A stretch of 64,000 nt of DNA from Ailurus styani (GCA_002007465.1 LNAC01000039.1:5873003-5937002); one strand, 5' to 3'. Counted from the stretch's first letter, positions 22,430 to 34,440 are shown. The notes: a model not told the origin generated them from the sequence alone. Numbers and translations are program-made.

Positions 22430-24370
22430 TTCTCTGAAGAACTTATTTTAACATTTCTTGCAAGGCAAGTAATTGGTTCCACTGGCAACCAATTCCTTAA
22501 CTTTTTATTTGTCTAAGAAGTTTTTTATTTTTCCTTCACTTTTGAAAGATAATTTCAATGTATACAAAATTCTAAGTTGATTTTTTCTTTCAACGCTTAA
22601 CATTTCATTCTACTCTCCATGCTTGTATGGCTTGTGAAGGGCAGTCCAACATAATTTCTAGCCTTCTTCCTGTATAAGTAAGATGTTTTTTCCCTCTCTA
22701 GTCCCTTCAAGATTTTCTCTTTGTCTTTGGTTTCCCACAGTTTGAGTATGACAGGTCCAGGTGTAAATTTGGTATTTGTCCTATTTGGTGTCCTCTGTGC
22801 TTCCTGGATTGGTGGTCTGGAGTCTGTCATTAATTTTGGAAAATTCTTAACCATCATTACTTCAAATATTTCTTTTGCTCCTTCCTCTCTTTTCCTGATG
22901 AACCCATCAAGGCATTCTTCACTTGTTACCGTGCTTTTGATTTCTATTATTTTCTTTTGATTATTAGAATTTCAATATCTGCTTACATTACTCATCTGTT
23001 CTTACATGTTGTTCACTTTTTCCATTAGAACCCTTAGCATATTGATCATAGTTATTTCAAATTCCCAGTCTGACAGTTCCAAAATCTCTGTCATATCTGA
23101 CTAGAAGTTAGGCTGTATTTACTGTAGCTATGGGTATCAAAAGCTAAAATTTCCTCAAGTGTCCTTGTTGTCCTTGGGTTTCCCTAGAAACTCCTTTAAT
23201 AAAGTGCAAATCTTGCAGTTCTTTCATCTATAATCCTTTATTATTACATAGGAGCCCTGTTGATGTAGTGGTAAAATGTGGGGGGAGGTGAAGTATTCCA
23301 TAATTCAGTGATGTGGTCTGAGTCTTTCAGTGGGTCTGTATCACTGGCTATGCCTTTTGAAAGTGCTTCTTGGCCTTCTCCCTCCCCCCCATAGATGAGA
23401 CAGCAAGGCTAGAGAGGAAGTTGGTGTCCCCAAGTTGGTTAGGCTCTGGTAGTTTCCCTTTTAGGCAGGGAGAGAACCGAATGCTATGAGCAGATATGAG
23501 ATATGAGCAGATAGAGCTATGAGCTATAACCATTTCAAAATGGTTACTAATCCCCTCCTGCTGGAAGCATGAGGAAATTCTCCTGCCTCCCAATCTTAAC
23601 CGTGAGAACACGGTGGAGTCTGTGGAAGAAAAACTCACAAGAGCATGGGAGCCCTCCTAAAACTGGACCCCCAAGAGTTTTTAACTATCGAGCTAATCCA
23701 CATTCAGCTTCCGGCAGGGTCATCAGTTACAGTTAAGTTTTCCTATCAGTTCTTGCCTTCATTAGCTTATGCCCCCAGCAAGCTGTATTTCTTTGTATTC
23801 GCCGGTCTCTCCAGTTTTGGATGCATCAGTTTACTCTGTGATCTTAGTTCTCTGATGAATCTAAGAAGAACTGTTGCTTTTTAGTTTGTTTAACTTTATT
23901 CCTACTATAAGGACCTCAAGAACGGCGACTTCTAATTTCTTTCATGTCTGAGTGGAAACCAGAATTCAATGTCTTTTTGATGTATTCCCAACATTCCTGG
24001 AACACTTTTTTTATTTCATGGAACAAGAAGATGTTCCAGGTTCACCTTGCATTTTTCTCAAGGGAGTCTTGGTTACTTTTAGTGGAGAATATTGTTTAGA
24101 AATCAAGATATGGATGCAAAGTATGCTGATGGCTATGGGGGTATCATTACTTTTAGAGCCTCTAAGTACATACTAGGAAATTTATATATTTATAAATATA
24201 CACACACCTTATATTTCTCTAGTCATCCATCCTTCTCTGTATATAATGATAACTATACTCAAACCTTCAATTCCAACCCAGCACTCGAGACATTCTAATT
24301 GTCCCTATGTCTGTGCTTTTCTCTTTTGTTCAACAGTGAGAAACCTGGGTCCCATTTTCCTTAATGTATT
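22430..24370 (-). mobile_element. L1M/HAL1-type LINE, ORF1 and 5' region, antisense
   Basis: The plus strand carries the complement of L1M ORF1: ATTTTCTCTTTGTCTTTGGT, CAGTTTGAGTATGACAGGTC, TTTGGTGTCCTCTGTGCTTC, TTACTTCAAATATTTCTTTT and a CTGACAGTTCCAAAATCTCT block. It continues into 5'UTR-like sequence to about 24.3 kb (CCTTCAATTCCAACCCAGCA). The short ORFs on both strands here are remnants of this element, not genes. Confidence 0.7.
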
Positions 24371-24439
24371 TACTTGTTTACACAATCCTAAAAAACGTAA
24401 GAAGTACTTTCAGAACTCCTACCCATTACCACTGAGAAA

Positions 24440-24525
24440 AGCACATATACTAAAATTGTAATGATACAAAGATTAGCATGGCCCTTGCACAAGGATGACA
24501 CGCAGTATTTGTTTACTGTTCTTTT
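24440..24525 (+). pseudogene. U6 snRNA pseudogene, 5'-truncated
   Basis: The stretch matches U6 spliceosomal RNA from its AGCACATATACTAAAATTG segment, then an ATGATACAAAGATTAGCATG block (U6 has a few extra bases here) and GGCCCTTGCACAAGGATGAC followed by ACGCA. The first about 17 bases of U6 are missing or replaced, the 3' stem is altered after ACGCAGTATTTG, and no Pol III upstream promoter elements (PSE/TATA) are evident. It is a typical retroposed U6 copy and is presumably not expressed. Confidence 0.92.
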
Positions 24526-24605
24526 TGGGGGGGGGATGGAGTGGGGTGGGCACAGAAAGGAGGAATAGTAAAATTTCCAGACAATTAAATGCACAAACAT
24601 TAACT

Positions 24606-24905
24606 GTACTTTATTAATTTTGACAAATGTATCTTTATTAAGTTATGGAATATTTCCCATTTTCATCACCTCCAAAATTTCCCTGTGCTGCTTTTCAGTC
24701 AATCCCCACCTCCTGTGAAGCAATCATTGTTCTCGTTTTTCACAACAGTATTGTCTAGCACTTCATAAAAATGGCATATTCTTTTGTGCCTGAATTCTTT
24801 TGCCCAGCACTATGATTTTAATGTTCACCGAGGATGTCACATGTATTAGTAGTTCATTCCTTTTTGTTGTTCCATAGTAACTCCTTGTATGGATATATCA
24901 GTTTG
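24606..24905 (-). mobile_element. L1 LINE 3'UTR fragment, antisense
   Basis: The complement of an old L1 3'UTR is visible: TTGACAAATGTATCTTTATT, TTTTCATCACCTCCAAAATT, GCATATTCTTTTGTGCCTGA and CATGTATTAGTAGTTCATTC. Confidence 0.7.
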
Positions 24906-25078
24906 TTAATCCATTTTATATATGAGATAAGAGACTCAGAGTGCCTAAAGTAATAGAGTTAACTGGATGAGAAAAATTCCAAGGACCTCAGAATCAGAAG
25001 TATTATAAACTCTTGATTCTGAGTTTGGTGTTCTTTTCATTTTACCAAAGCACCAAACAAATTTTAAAAATAACAACT

Positions 25079-25285
25079 GGGGCACCTGGGTAACTCAGCT
25101 GGTTAAGTATCTGACTTTTGATTTCAGCTCAGGTCATGATCTCAGGATCATGAGATGGAGCCATGAGCTGGGCTCCATGCTCAGCAGGGAGTCTGAGATT
25201 CTCTCCCTCACCCTTTTCCTCTCCCCTTCCACTCATTCATAAGCATGTTCTAAAATAAATCTTTAAAAAATAAATAAAAAATAAA
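25079..25285 (+). mobile_element. Can-SINE
   Basis: GGGGCACCTGGGTAACTCAG head, GTCATGATCTCAGGATCATG block and AATAAATCTTT tail followed by AAATAAATAAAAAAT. Older, lysine-tRNA-like body. Confidence 0.94.
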
Positions 25286-25289
25286 AATG

Positions 25290-26040
25290 ACAAAAACTCC
25301 ACGGATATATTTTTATCATATAAATTTAGTGATGTATAAGGAACTACCTACATATAACCATATCACAGATGTAATATTTTTCAAAATCACCACTGTGATA
25401 TACTTTCCAATGAGTTCTTAATAGGAAATGAAAAATATCCAAAATTGTTTTTAAATCAAATGCAAATATTTTTAAATCTTTAAGAATATCTATAGTTAAC
25501 AACATTGACTTTTCTTCCGTAATCCATAAATCCATATTCCTTCTAATCCTTACTTCTGCCAATGCTGATTTCAAATTTACCTGGCATTTCTTAAATATTT
25601 CTTAAACATTTATCTTATAGTCAGTCTTTAATGAAAGTAGTTTATACATTCACTAATTTCTTCAGTTTATTAAACTTATAAACTACCAAGAAGAGTACTC
25701 TCCTAATTCTAGCATTTCTAGGCAATTTTTAGCCTTTTGAGTCTCTCCTCAAGTCTGTCAAACCATCCAATTTTAATTCCCTATTTAGAACATATATCAA
25801 TCTCTCTCTCTTTAAAACATAACATAAAAGACAGTTTTTCTTCAACCCATAATCCTTAAGCTCCCTCTCAAACCACAATTTAGTAATTCTAAGAATGATA
25901 ATTTTTCTGTACTGTGAAATGCTACTACTTACCCCTCATGATGAAAGTTTATGGTAGCACCATTCAAGGTGACCTTAAGTCATTGCCATAGACTGAAGGG
26001 CCAAAAGTAGAACACCAAGACTGAGACTGCCATTAGGCTG
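25290..26040. other. Intron 1 segment without recognised repeats
   Basis: AT-rich, no family or RNA recognised. The minus-strand ORF at 25344-25574 lacks any domain and any flanking splice logic. Confidence 0.45.
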
Positions 26041-26042
26041 GG

Positions 26043-26216
26043 GTGTCCCACCACCTCCCCTACTGCCCCAAACATACATACCCTGTGTCTTGGCCCAATC
26101 TAGATGAACTTCCTGAAGATGAAGTAGCAGAGGACGTAACAGAGAATTTGAGATTTCTTCCTCAAAAGTATGAACGAATCTATGGCTCTGTTATATTTGA
26201 TATAAGCCCCAATGTA
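26043..26216 (+). other. Coding-like block with flanking splice-like sites, unidentified
   Basis: The plus strand reads SWPNLDELPEDEVAEDVTEN, then LRFLPQKYERIYGS, acidic then mixed, unlike the AT-noise ORFs around it. A pyrimidine-containing CCCAATCTAG precedes ATGAACTTCC (about 26103), and AAT|GTAAGG ends the block at about 26215. On the minus strand the same block also has an acceptor-like ATAACAG and a donor-like CAGG|GTATGT. I do not recognise the protein. It may be a retrocopy fragment, an exon of an antisense transcript, or chance. Sequence after 26216 looks like ordinary repeat-rich DNA. Confidence 0.2.
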
Positions 26217-26399
26217 AGGTTCCCCTCTAATAGGTTTCTAGAGTTCTCATGTATCCCAAAACAACACCCAACTCACAAGAACATGGTGAAATATAAAGTG
26301 TACCTTGAAGTACTGAGCATCTGTAGATACTATATTAATTTGAAATGCTCCTACAAGTTAGGTGTTATTATCCTAATTTTCCTAATGTGAGAACAATTA

Positions 26400-27421
26400 A
26401 CTTTAGACTTATAATCAATCCACCATATATATGATGACCTGAGAACTTAGTCTATAACACAAATAAGGTAAATGAGACCAACCGACTTAACGTATTTCAT
26501 TTACAAGTCACAATCCTTAGTTCATAATTTATGTGAAATAAAATGCTAATTATTATTTGGAGTGCAGTAAATGAAAGGTTTAAGATGTGATCAGAACACT
26601 GAGTACAATTCTATAACAAAACTTCCCAATTCCCAGTCATTACATCAAGAACAAATGATGGTTTGATTATTAACAGCTATGGCAAAGATAGCTGTTTAGC
26701 ATTTGGCTTCACCTTCTGGTTTTAGGTTCCGATAATTCCTGTGAACTTCTGCTTTCATCCAAACAAAATAAAAATTTTTGATATAGCCAAGATTACATGC
26801 CCAAAGAGCTAGACCACAAGTCTAATGAAATTAGACTTACTTGAAAGGAAAAGAAATGCCAGGGCTATAATATCACCTGCTCATTCTTCTTTTGTGCCAT
26901 TAGAAAAATTGTACAAAGTAGGTTAATGTTTAAGGTATACTTTCCTGAACTCCTTAATACTTTTCATCCTACTTCTTCTCTAAAAATATAGTGGCCAAAA
27001 TAAAGGAGATTTGTGGAAGGCAATGATTAATCCAGGGAACTAATGTAGGTAGTCAGACAACTGATCACCTCATCATCTTCAAGAATTAACTGAAGATAAT
27101 AAGATGGCAATGGGAAAAGAACATAAGCTCTTGGAACATTGCAAAATGCGTTGGAAGGGAAGGAAAAATAGAAACTTTTGGTCCCAGTTAAAGTGTCAAT
27201 GAGACTATACTTCTATCTGAAGAAAAAAAAAAGCGTTACCAAGAATGCAGGTAACATAAAGACAATTAAAGGTAGTAAATAAATTTAGAAATTGGATTGT
27301 TAAAGTTACCCTTACAAAGCTTACAAAGCTGGCCTAGTTGTTCTAAAGAAATAAGAAGAATAAGCCAACATCCAACCAAACATTTTTACTGAACACCTAG
27401 TATATAAATGGTTTTGTATAG
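26400..27421. other. Intron 1 segment without recognised repeats
   Basis: No SINE, LINE core, exon or RNA gene is apparent in this AT-rich stretch. Confidence 0.5.
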
Positions 27422-27435
27422 GTAATGTGATTTTA

Positions 27436-27623
27436 TTTATTTTTTAAAAAGATTTTATTTATCTGAGAATAAGAGAGAGCATCAGTGGTGGGGAGGGAAG
27501 CAGACTCCCCACTGAGCAGGGAGCCCAACTCAGGGGCTCGATCCCAGGACCCAGGATCATGACCCAAGCCGAAGGCAGAGGCTAAGACACTTAACCGACT
27601 AAGCCACCCAAGCAAGCACCCCA
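27436..27623 (-). mobile_element. Can-SINE with 14-bp target duplication
   Basis: The reverse complement shows head, body and AT-rich tail of a full SINE. GTAATGTGATTTTA is exact at 27422-27435 and 27624-27637. Confidence 0.96.
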
Positions 27624-27699
27624 GTAATGTGATTTTAAAATAAATTATAGTCTCTTGCACCATCTCTAGCTGGGGATATGGTTGGGGCACCAAGTTTCA

Positions 27700-28050
27700 T
27701 ATAAGACATAATAGAGATGGAAACAAAATGCTTAGGAAGCCTAGAGAAAAGAGAATTAGAATGGGGGTGTGGCAAAAAAGTTTTCACAGAAGTGATATTT
27801 CCAGTGGACTTTAAAGGATGGGCAGGTATTTAATAGGCATAGATAGGAAAAAGGTAGAGCAAGAAAAAAAATAGAAGGAATAACATAAGAAAGGTATGGG
27901 AATTTGACATAAGTGTAGGATATATTCAGGAAAATCCAAGTGTATATGAATGGGGTGAAAAAATAGTGTTCATGGTGGAGAGAGAGAAAAATAAGAAAAG
28001 CCTAGAGAAGCAGATTGGAAAAGAGACTGCGGAATCTCTAAACACTACAC
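27700..28050 (-). mobile_element. L2-like LINE fragment, antisense
   Basis: The pattern AAAAAGTTTTCACAGAAGTG, then a TTTAAAGGATGGGCAGGTAT block, resembles the antisense L2 segments at 4.7 and 54.2 kb. Highly diverged. Confidence 0.4.
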
Positions 28051-28223
28051 AATAAGTTCATTTTTAGCAGTAGGGATTCAAATTATTTTGAGCCTTAGAG
28101 ACACACATAATCTAGATTCTTACTATCAGATAAGCCTGCATACAAGTCAAATTTCACTTTAACAACTATGTGGTCTTGCAGTCATCAATCATCAACTCTC
28201 ATATGAAATCTAAAATCAGAATA

Positions 28224-28446
28224 GGGGGCGCCTGGGTGGCTCAGTGGGTTAAAGCCGCTGCCTTCGGCTCAGGTCATGATCCCAGGGTCCTGGGATCGAG
28301 GCCCACATCGGGCTCTCTGCTCGGCAGGGAGCCTGCTTCCTCCTCTCTCCTCTCTCTCTGCCTGCCTCTCTGCCTACTTGTAATCTCTCTCTCTGTGTCA
28401 AATGAATAAATAAAATCTTTAAAAAAAATAAAAAATAAAAAATAAA
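28224..28446 (+). mobile_element. Can-SINE, mustelid-type subfamily
   Basis: It carries GGGTTAAAGCCGCTGCCTTC and a CTGCCTGCCTCTCTGCCTAC tail region, the diagnostic features of the mustelid subfamily. Target duplication TAAAATCAGAATA is exact (28211-28223 / 28447-28459). Confidence 0.97.
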
Positions 28447-28459
28447 TAAAATCAGAATA

Positions 28460-29480
28460 AATGCAAAAGTTGGTTAAATGCTAAATTTTAAAGCAGATCC
28501 AGATGCTCAATGGGTCAACATGACTATAAACAAGGTGACCATTTAATTTGTCATCTAAACTGGGATTTTTCAGAATAAAGGGGGGGGCACTATTAATAAT
28601 TATGTAGTACAAATTCAGAACACCCCAAGCAAACTGGGAGGAATGGTAAATCTAGTTATAAAAACTCCCAAAATCAAAGGGACTCTTTCTTTCTTAGATT
28701 CTCTTCAGTGGAAATCTCCCACTGTGGAGCAGGAGAATCCAACATCTGATATTGAGATCAGTGGCTATGGGATTTTAAAGAGGCACATACTAAAAATGAA
28801 TAGCAGATCTATTTTTATAGTAGCAGAGACTTGAAGGGTGAATAACTTTATGCAAATCTGTGTAAGACTTCTTTTTCTTAACTAATGACAACCATGAACA
28901 CAAAGGAACTATATACCGATTACTAACCTCACAAGCACATTTAGACTTAGTACTCCCTGAGTTTTTTATATTTGAAAACAAGCTAATTTTCAACTATACA
29001 AACCATCTCAAAGCATATTACTTTTTCTTTTAATATAGTACAAGAGGGAAAAAAATCTATTTTTATTGCTAAAATTACAGAAAACACTTGATGGTTTGGC
29101 AGAAGATTGTTACGTGGGTGGTTACAACTTAGCCTTTAACCTCTTGCCAAATACCATACCGCATGTGTTCTGAATTACCAATAAACCCAGATGCCCTCAT
29201 GTGAGATATTTCAAATCCAACCAGAAATTAACTGAGACAAAACAGTCCTATGGTCTTCATGAATGAACCCAAGAACTTCTTAAAAAAAATGGGGAGGGGG
29301 GAGAAACCAAGAACTTCTAATACCTATTAGACAGCACTTCTAATGTCTAATGTCAGCACTTTAAGAAAATAACTTCTAAATATTTATTCTTGCCAAAGTC
29401 TAAGACCTGATAAAGAATGTCTTAACACTGCAAAAAGAAATCAAACTTTTGATATTAAAAAATATTTACAATCACCTAAT
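28460..29480. other. Intron 1 segment without recognised repeats
   Basis: AT-rich sequence with poly-G and poly-A runs (28580, 29280). No exon or RNA gene recognised. Confidence 0.5.
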
Positions 29481-29484
29481 ACCA

Positions 29485-29645
29485 CAGGTTGGCAACTTTT
29501 TCCCTAACAGGACAAATAGTAAATTTTTATGTTTTGTGGACCATAGAGTCTCTTGTTGATAATACAGAAATGAATGGAAGGGGCTGTGATCCAATAAAAC
29601 TTTACTTAGAAAAACAGGTGGTGGGGCTGGAGTTGGTTTACTGGG
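29485..29645 (+). mobile_element. hAT-Charlie-type MITE, second copy
   Basis: CACAGGTTGGCAACTTTTTC, GACAAATAGTAAATTTTTAT and CCAATAAAACTTTACTTAGA with AAAACAGGTGG show the same family as at 11505, here with an internal deletion and a degraded right end. An L2-like tail follows at 29660-29740. Confidence 0.7.
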
Positions 29646-31167
29646 CTTTATAAAAGTATAAGCTCCTTTGTGTCACTCATCTTGGACAGTGTCTGGTACA
29701 TAATATATGCTCTGAAAATGTCTGTAGATGAATCATATTATTTAATCAAAAAACATAGCAAAATGTCTGAGCTATCTTGTTACAAACATTGTGTTTACTG
29801 AATGTTATTTGAGACTAACTTCCTAGTTAGAATTTGTAAGTTGGTATTTCTCACACAGAATACTTTAAAATTTTTTTCATTTAAAAAACTGTAATTGTAA
29901 TATTAATCATGGTCATGTCACTACTGAACTCTGTTTACCCAAAATTAATACTAATTTTCTGGTTCCTTGAGGCCATTTACATAAATAGATAATCTGATTA
30001 CATAGTTTAAGGACTAGAGCTGAAAGGTCATGTTGAGTTAAAGCCAGAGTTAATACTATGGCAAGTGAGAGTCAAAGGCAGGTGGAAAGAACCCTGCAGA
30101 GAAGACTGGTGTGCAGAGAAGAGAATGAAAGAGAAGACAGACCTGTCTGTACCATGTAGTGAAGCTCTGAGAGATTTCTCTGAATTATAATAATAAATCT
30201 CCTTTTTATTAGAGCATCTTTGAAAGGGCTTCTGTTCTTTGCAGTTAAATGATTCCTGCCTAGAAAATGGATTATGAAACATTTTGGAGAGGAGTTAATA
30301 TTTGAACTGAATTTTTAAAAAAATGAATAGACGGGGATTCCAGTCTACAAGGAGTAATAGGGAACAGATTTACCCTCCCGTCTGAAACAAAAACAACAAT
30401 AAAAATACAGGGAAAAAAAAAAAGATGGAAAGAAACAGACAATAGATAATGGCTAGTGCAGGAGAGTAATCCCTGACAGAAGGGAAACAAAGTAAGCCCT
30501 GTTCTAACAGCTCCCTGCTTAGAGAGATTCCAGGGAGCAGAGTGAGAAAGAAGTCAGGTGGAGCTCAGCAATCTCCCTGAGTTGAGGAAGTAGGAGTCCA
30601 AGCTTGCTAGAATATGTCTGGTAGACTACCACAGAGGAGACAGTTGCAGAAAGATAGTAGAGTAGATCTGCAAAGGGCCCCCTGAGGACTTTACTGAGTA
30701 ACACGAGGATTCTACCCAAGCAGGAGAAGAACTGAACGGAGCAGAAGGACAAATTTCAGGGGTCAGACAGTGGCAGGAATAATTTGTTTCATCCAGAAAG
30801 GGAAAAAAATCTCATAGTTTACAGGACATCAGGCAGAATAATCATAAGGTTATTGCCTCAGTAATGGAGCAAAATGAGCCCTGTATAAAGTTTGCTCTGG
30901 TTCCACCTGAACAAGCATAAAAATAGCATTGAAAGTGTCAAACGATTTCCAAATAAGGGTCTCAGAATAAAACTCTAGAATATTTCTAGAAATATAAAAT
31001 ATCTGAAACGCAAGGTTAAATTCATAATGTTTGGCATCTGATAAAAAAATTATCAGGCATGAAAAGAAATAGAAAAATATGGCCCATAATGAGAAGAAAA
31101 AGCATCAACAGAAACAAGCCAACAACTGACAAATATTGGAATAAGTAAAGAGATCAAAATAATTCTT

Positions 31168-31360
31168 GGGCGCCTGGGTGGCTCAGTGGGTTAAAGCCTC
31201 TGCCTTTGGCTCAGGTCATGATGTCAGGATCCTGGGATCGAGGCCCGCATCGGGCTCCCTGCTCGGCGGGGAGCCTGCTTCCTCCTCTCTCTGCCTGCCT
31301 TTCAGCCTACTTGTGATCTCTTTCTCTCTGTCAAATAAATAAAATCTTTAAAAAAATAAT
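31168..31360 (+). mobile_element. Can-SINE, mustelid-type subfamily
   Basis: GGGTTAAAGCCTCTGCCTTT and CTCTGCCTGCCTTTCAGCC identify the subtype. Target duplication AATAATTCTT (31158-31167 / 31361-31370). Confidence 0.96.
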
Positions 31361-31524
31361 AATAATTCTTAAAATCTGTATGTTGAAGAAAGTGGAGGAA
31401 CGCTTGGACATGTTAAGCAGAGAGGTGAACAATATAAAAAGGAGGTCATCTTACCAGAGATGAAAAATAAATGTTTGAGATGAAAAATACAATGGATGGA
31501 ATTAATAGTACATTAGAAATGCCA

Positions 31525-31716
31525 TGGGTGCCTAGGTGGCTCAGTTAGTTAAGTGACTGCCTTCGACTCAGGTCATGATCCTGGAGTCCGGGGGTGGAGC
31601 CCCACATAGGGCTCCTTGCTCAGCAGGGAGCCTGCTTCTCCCTCTCCCACTGCCCCTCCCCCTGCTCCTTCTCTCTGGCTTGCTCACTTTCTCTCTCTCA
31701 GATAAATAAAATCTTT

Positions 31717-31743
<27 letters not shown>
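31525..31743 (+). mobile_element. Can-SINE with (GA)n tail
   Basis: The SINE head GGGTGCCTAGGTGGCTCAG and an AATAAAATC tail run into a (GA)n microsatellite (31721-31748). Decayed target duplication AGAAATGCCA (31515-31524) / AGAGATGCCA (31744-31753). Confidence 0.94.
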
Positions 31744-31753
<10 letters not shown>

Positions 31754-31913
31754 GAATGAAGGATTAAGAACTTGAGAGCTGCAACAGAAATTACCCAAAA
31801 TGAGGCACGAATAAGCCTGAAAAAAAAAAAAAAGATCAAAACATCAGTAACCCACCAACAATTTTAAGCAGACTTACACCTGTGTAATTTGAGTCTTCAA
31901 GATGGAGGGTATA

Positions 31914-32116
31914 GGGCGCCTGGGTGGCTCAGTGGGTTAATGCCTCTGCTTTCGGCTCAGGTCATGATCTCAGGGTCCTGGGATCGGGGCCCGCATCGGG
32001 CTCCCTGCTCAGCGGGGAGCCTGCTTCCCCCCCTCTCTCTGCCTGCCTCTCTGCCTCCTTGTGATCTCTCTCCCTCTGTGAAATAAATAAATAAAATCTT
32101 TAAAAAAAAAAATATT
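31914..32116 (+). mobile_element. Can-SINE with 15-bp target duplication, young
   Basis: GGGCGCCTGGGTGGCTCAGT head, CTGCCTGCCTCTCTGCCTCC tail region. AAGATGGAGGGTATA is exact at 31899-31913 and 32117-32131. Confidence 0.97.
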
Positions 32117-32434
32117 AAGATGGAGGGTATATAAAATTACATTAAAAAAAAAGGAAAGGACAGCATGGGCTTAAAGTAGTGCATAAAAGCAAGCTATACA
32201 AATTATGGAGAGGAAGAAAGAAATGAGAAAAGCCGTACATTTGGCTATAAATCTGACAATGGCCGACAATAACATAGCTAGAAGCTGTTACCTCTAAGAA
32301 AGGACCAGGATTAGGATTTGATAATAAGAAAAGGGAGAACTGAGAATATTGTAAAAGAGGAATTCATAGGAATTCATGATTAACTGTATACTGGAAAGGA
32401 GAATGTTAAGAGGTTGAAACTTTGAAAAGGACCA

Positions 32435-32630
32435 GAATAGTCTGAATCCCAGCTTCTCTGTTTACTATTTGAACTTAGAGAAGTTATTCAATATCTGTCT
32501 TAGTTTCCTCATTAGTAAACTAGAGACAATAGTAGCACCTATGTAAAAGGGCTTTTTGAGAATTAAATGACTTAAAACATGTGAAGTACTTTGGCATGTA
32601 GTAAGTGCTTAATAAACTTAAACACTGGCT
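32435..32630 (+). mobile_element. MIR SINE
   Basis: TTGAACTTAGAGAAGTTATT, TCTTAGTTTCCTCATTAGTA and AGTAAGTGCTTAATAAACTT follow the MIR core and its L2-type tail. Confidence 0.8.
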
Positions 32631-32634
32631 ATTG

Positions 32635-33020
32635 CAGTTCTCAAAACTTTTGGTCTCAGGACTACTTTTCACTCTTAAAAGTTATGGAGGACCCCAAAGG
32701 ATTTTGCTTATCTGGGTAATGTTGATCAATATTTACCATATTAGAAATTAAAACTGAGAAATATATAAAATATTAACATTTTCATTCATTAAAAATACTA
32801 AACCTATTACACATTAACATGAATAACATTTCATTTTTCCAAAGAAAAAAATTGGTATGAAGATAGAAACTGTTTTACATTTTTGTAAATCTCTCTGATG
32901 TCTGGCTTACTAAGAGAAAGCTGGGTTCTTATATCTGCCTCTGCTCAATCTGTTGCTTATGGTGTTTTGGCTGGGAAAGACAACCAACCAATCTGTGTCA
33001 CGTAGAAGCTAATACACCCA
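32635..33020 (+). mobile_element. hAT-Charlie-type DNA transposon fragment
   Basis: AGTTCTCAAAACTTTTGGTC, TCTTAAAAGTTATGGAGGAC, TTAGAAATTAAAACTGAGAA and TTTTGTAAATCTCTCTGATG followed by TCTGGCTTACT match a Charlie-group element I know by pattern. No transposase frame is left. Confidence 0.65.
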
Positions 33021-33449
33021 AGAAAGCTAAGATAGCATCTCCTGGGTAAAATGACTAAGTTTAAAAAGGGGGACAGCAGAGTATTTGTTCTGTAAATCTT
33101 AAGAGTGCTCAATAGAATGAGGGATTAACTATAAACTATTCTAGTCAAGAAAAGAGCCAGAGAAACTATTAAATTTATCCCACATGGGGTTTAAGGAGAA
33201 CTGTAGAAAGGATGGAACCACAAAGAATTCCCATATAAGATAATAGAGATTCACAGATCTACATGAACAGTAAGGAAATTCCTGGGCCTGAGATGAGAGT
33301 TTGGAAAGTTCCAAGTGTAAGAAGCCAGATCTCCAAAGAACATAGAGAAAAAGAGAATAGGGCCAAGGAATGTAATCTGGGGCAAGTGGGGAGGTCAGGG
33401 GGGTGCTAGACAGAAGGAAAACATCTTAAACCTTTTTTGTGTGTGTGGG

Positions 33450-34250
33450 CAAAAGATTATTAAATAGATACTTCACCAGAGTAGATACGTGAATGGCAAA
33501 TAAGCACATGAAAAGATGTTCAGTAACCTTAGTCCTTAGAAATGAAAATTAAAACAATGAGGTAGCATTATATTCCCACCAGAAGGGATACAATTTAAAA
33601 AAGACTAAGCCAGAACCAAATGCTGAGAATATGGAAAAACTGGACCTCTTATACACTGTTGGAGGTAATGCAAAATGGTACAGCTCTTTTGGAAAAGAGT
33701 TTGGTGGTTTCTTGTGAAGTAAACTAACTATATAACCCAGCAATCCTATCCCTAAGTATCTGTAAGAGAAATGAAAATATATATTCACACAAAGACTTTA
33801 CATGACTGCTAATAGAAGCTTTATTCATAGCAGTCTAAACCAGAAACTATCCAAATGTCCAGATCCTAGTGAATGGTATATCCATATAATGGAATATGAC
33901 TTAGCAATATAAAAGAACACACTACTCATACATGCAAGAATATGAATGACGGCACAAATAACTACATATTATATGATTCCATTTACATGAAATTCTGGAA
34001 AAGGCAAAACTATAATAATTATATAGTAATTACAGTGACAAATCAGATCAGTGGTGCTGGAGGTGGGGAGGGAGCTTTGATTGAAAGGGACACAAGGAAA
34101 CTTTAGAGTAACAGAAGTGTTCTATATTATCATGATTGTGGTGATGGTGGTTACAGGATTGATACATTTGCCAAAATTCGTCTATTTGTATACTTAAAAT
34201 TGGTAAATTTTGTTGTAAGTTATACTTCAATACCGACTAAGGAAAAAGAG
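33450..34250 (+). mobile_element. L1M LINE, ORF2 3' end and 3'UTR
   Basis: AAGCACATGAAAAGATGTTC, ATATAACCCAGCAATCCTAT, CCATATAATGGAATATGACT, TTACATGAAATTCTGGAAAA and a CTTAAAATTGGTAAATTTTG terminus are classic. Frame destroyed. Confidence 0.9.
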
Positions 34251-34440
34251 CAATGAACAAATCTTCATCTTACCACCTGTCACTCACCAGGATTTCTCAA
34301 TGCCTGACAGAAAATGGCAGGAGGTAGGAAAGTAGAAATACAGAAATCATTGACAAGAAAGAACAGAGAGCTGATAGAAATGATGCAGTCATTAGAAGAA
34401 ATATGCCATTTTTATGAGATTCCAAAAATGGAATAATTTA

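Larger units (their letters stand above)
30290..32280 (+). mobile_element. HAL1/L1M-type LINE, 5' region and ORF1 remnant
   Basis: Patterns of this element include the 5' region with a GGAGAGTAATCCCTGACAGA block and, further on, AACAAGCCAACAACTGACAA, TGAAAAATACAATGGATGGA and GCAACAGAAATTACCCAAAA. Three SINEs are inserted in it. No open frame is left. The exact family assignment is uncertain. Confidence 0.5.

Noticed and set aside
22597..22960. ORFs on both strands near 22.6-23.0 kb
   Set aside because: They are remnants of the antisense L1M/HAL1 ORF1. Its frame is broken and no full ORF1 protein is encoded.
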